From NCBI GenBank assembly GCA_003243915.1, contig QHCC01000173.1, positions 1-38,409 on the forward strand: a stretch of DNA of 38,409 nucleotides, in the 5' to 3' direction. The stretch is from Pseudonocardiales bacterium (GTDB lineage Bacteria; Actinomycetota; Actinomycetes; Mycobacteriales; Jatrophihabitantaceae). Below the pieces are notes generated by a model, which ran no database searches, was not told the DNA's origin, and saw only the letters and a program-made list of their open reading frames with translations. Below are positions 37,467 to 38,409 of the stretch, in pieces (the first letter of the stretch is position 1; every line of letters starts with the position of its first letter). The position numbers and the translations under genes are program-made.

Positions 37467-38409
37467 AGGCGCACGCTTTCAGCCGCCGGCGCGGCGATCT
37501 CGTCGACGGCTTCCTGGTAGGCGACGAGCAGCCCGTCCACGGTGCGTTGCCACGAGAACTTCTCGGCGTGCGCCCGCGCGCCGGCCGCGAGCTGGGCCAG
37601 CGCGGACGGTGCGCGCAGCAGCTCGCCGAGCACCTTTGCCCACTGCTCGGGATCGTGGCCGTCGACGAGCACGCCGGAGACTCCGTCGGCCACAGCGGTC
37701 GGCAATCCCCCGACCGCCGCCGCGACGACCGGTGTCCCGCAGGCCTGGGACTCCAGCGCCACCAGGCCGAAAGACTCGTTGTAGCTCGGTACGACGGTGA
37801 GATCCGCGGCGCGGTAGTAATCCGCGACGGTTTCGCGCGACACCGGGGCGACGATGCGCACCGTTCGGGCCAGCCCGAGGGACGCGGCCAGCTCACCGAG
37901 CCAGTCGGGTTCCGCGAGCCCGGTGCCGCTGGGCGCGCCGAGCACCACGACCTGCGGCGGCGCGTCCAGCGACGGGTCGTCGCGCAACAGCGCCGCGGCG
38001 CGAACCAACACGTCCGGCGCCTTCAACGCCTGGATACGGCCCACGAACAGCAGCACCGGGGCATCGGCACGCAGTCCGAGGCGGCGCCGGGCGTCGAGCG
38101 CCGGTCCGGGACGGAACGCCGCCAGGTCGACGCCAGGGGCGATCGTGCGCACCTTGTCCGCAGCTGCGCCGTAGCGCTCGATCAGATCGGCGGCCTCGTC
38201 AGCGGTCGAGGCGATGAGCCGGTCAGCCTCGGCGACCACCTGCTCCTCGCCGATGACCCGGGCCATCGGCTCGGGTACGTCACCGTCTGCCAGCAGCGAG
38301 TTCTTGACCTTCGCGAGGGTGTGCGCGGAGTGCACCAGCGGCACACCCCAGCGCTCGCGGGCCAGCCAGCCCACGTGCCCGGACAACCAGTAGTGCGAGT
38401 GGATGACGT
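37463..38409 (-). CDS. mshA: D-inositol-3-phosphate glycosyltransferase (5' truncated by window)
   Basis: [34 protein letters not shown]...[22 protein letters not shown]...[43 protein letters not shown]. Confidence 0.94.
   Translation of the reverse strand, partial: VIHSHYWLSGHVGWLARERWGVPLVHSAHTLAKVKNSLLADGDVPEPMARVIGEEQVVAEADRLIASTADEAADLIERYGAAADKVRTIAPGVDLAAFRPGPALDARRRLGLRADAPVLLFVGRIQALKAPDVLVRAAALLRDDPSLDAPPQVVVLGAPSGTGLAEPDWLGELAASLGLARTVRIVAPVSRETVADYYRAADLTVVPSYNESFGLVALESQACGTPVVAAAVGGLPTAVADGVSGVLVDGHDPEQWAKVLGELLRAPSALAQLAAGARAHAEKFSWQRTVDGLLVAYQEAVDEIAAPAAESVRL

Overview
High-GC actinobacterial chromosomal window, mostly a dense conserved housekeeping block. In order it contains: an MMPL transporter 3' end, a TetR regulator and a SAM-methyltransferase; an Lrp/UbiX/UbiA/UbiD set resembling the late futalosine menaquinone genes (mqnM/P/L) with a DUF427 gene inside it; a System II cytochrome c maturation cluster (ccsB, resB, ccdA, tlpA/resA); hemL; and a rex-hemA-hemC-cobA/hemD-hemB operon ending in a membrane-domain/GNAT fusion. 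After that come an acyl-CoA ligase, a BldN-like sigma factor with a DUF5667/RsbN-like partner, a HAD-IB phosphatase, a 32-aa bS22-like ORF absent from the ORF track, bldC, proC and a proline dehydrogenase. The 3' part has an unknown membrane-anchored protein plus DUF4397 plus class F sortase module, a TIM-barrel isomerase, Ppx/GppA, a Cys-rich protein, senX3-regX3, gpm, ybjN and mshA. No complete new defence or biosynthetic system is evident. The strongest unexplained signals are non-coding: (i) a 55-bp element with inverted-repeat termini, present three times (2134-2188 inverted; 31208-31262; 31370-31424), two copies lying in a ~122-bp tandem duplication and one flanked by a 22-bp inverted repeat; (ii) a 16-copy 9-bp tandem array written in two alternating unit types (2222-2365); (iii) a near-perfect 30-bp-arm stem-loop filling the ubiA-ubiX gap (3492-3558); (iv) an inverted/direct repeat cluster at a convergent gene junction (34155-34232). 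The most interesting coding locus is the sortase F module, which has a non-canonical C-terminal sorting-like signal and no obvious Arg after the catalytic Cys. All calls come from reading the sequence and translations; no database searches were run.
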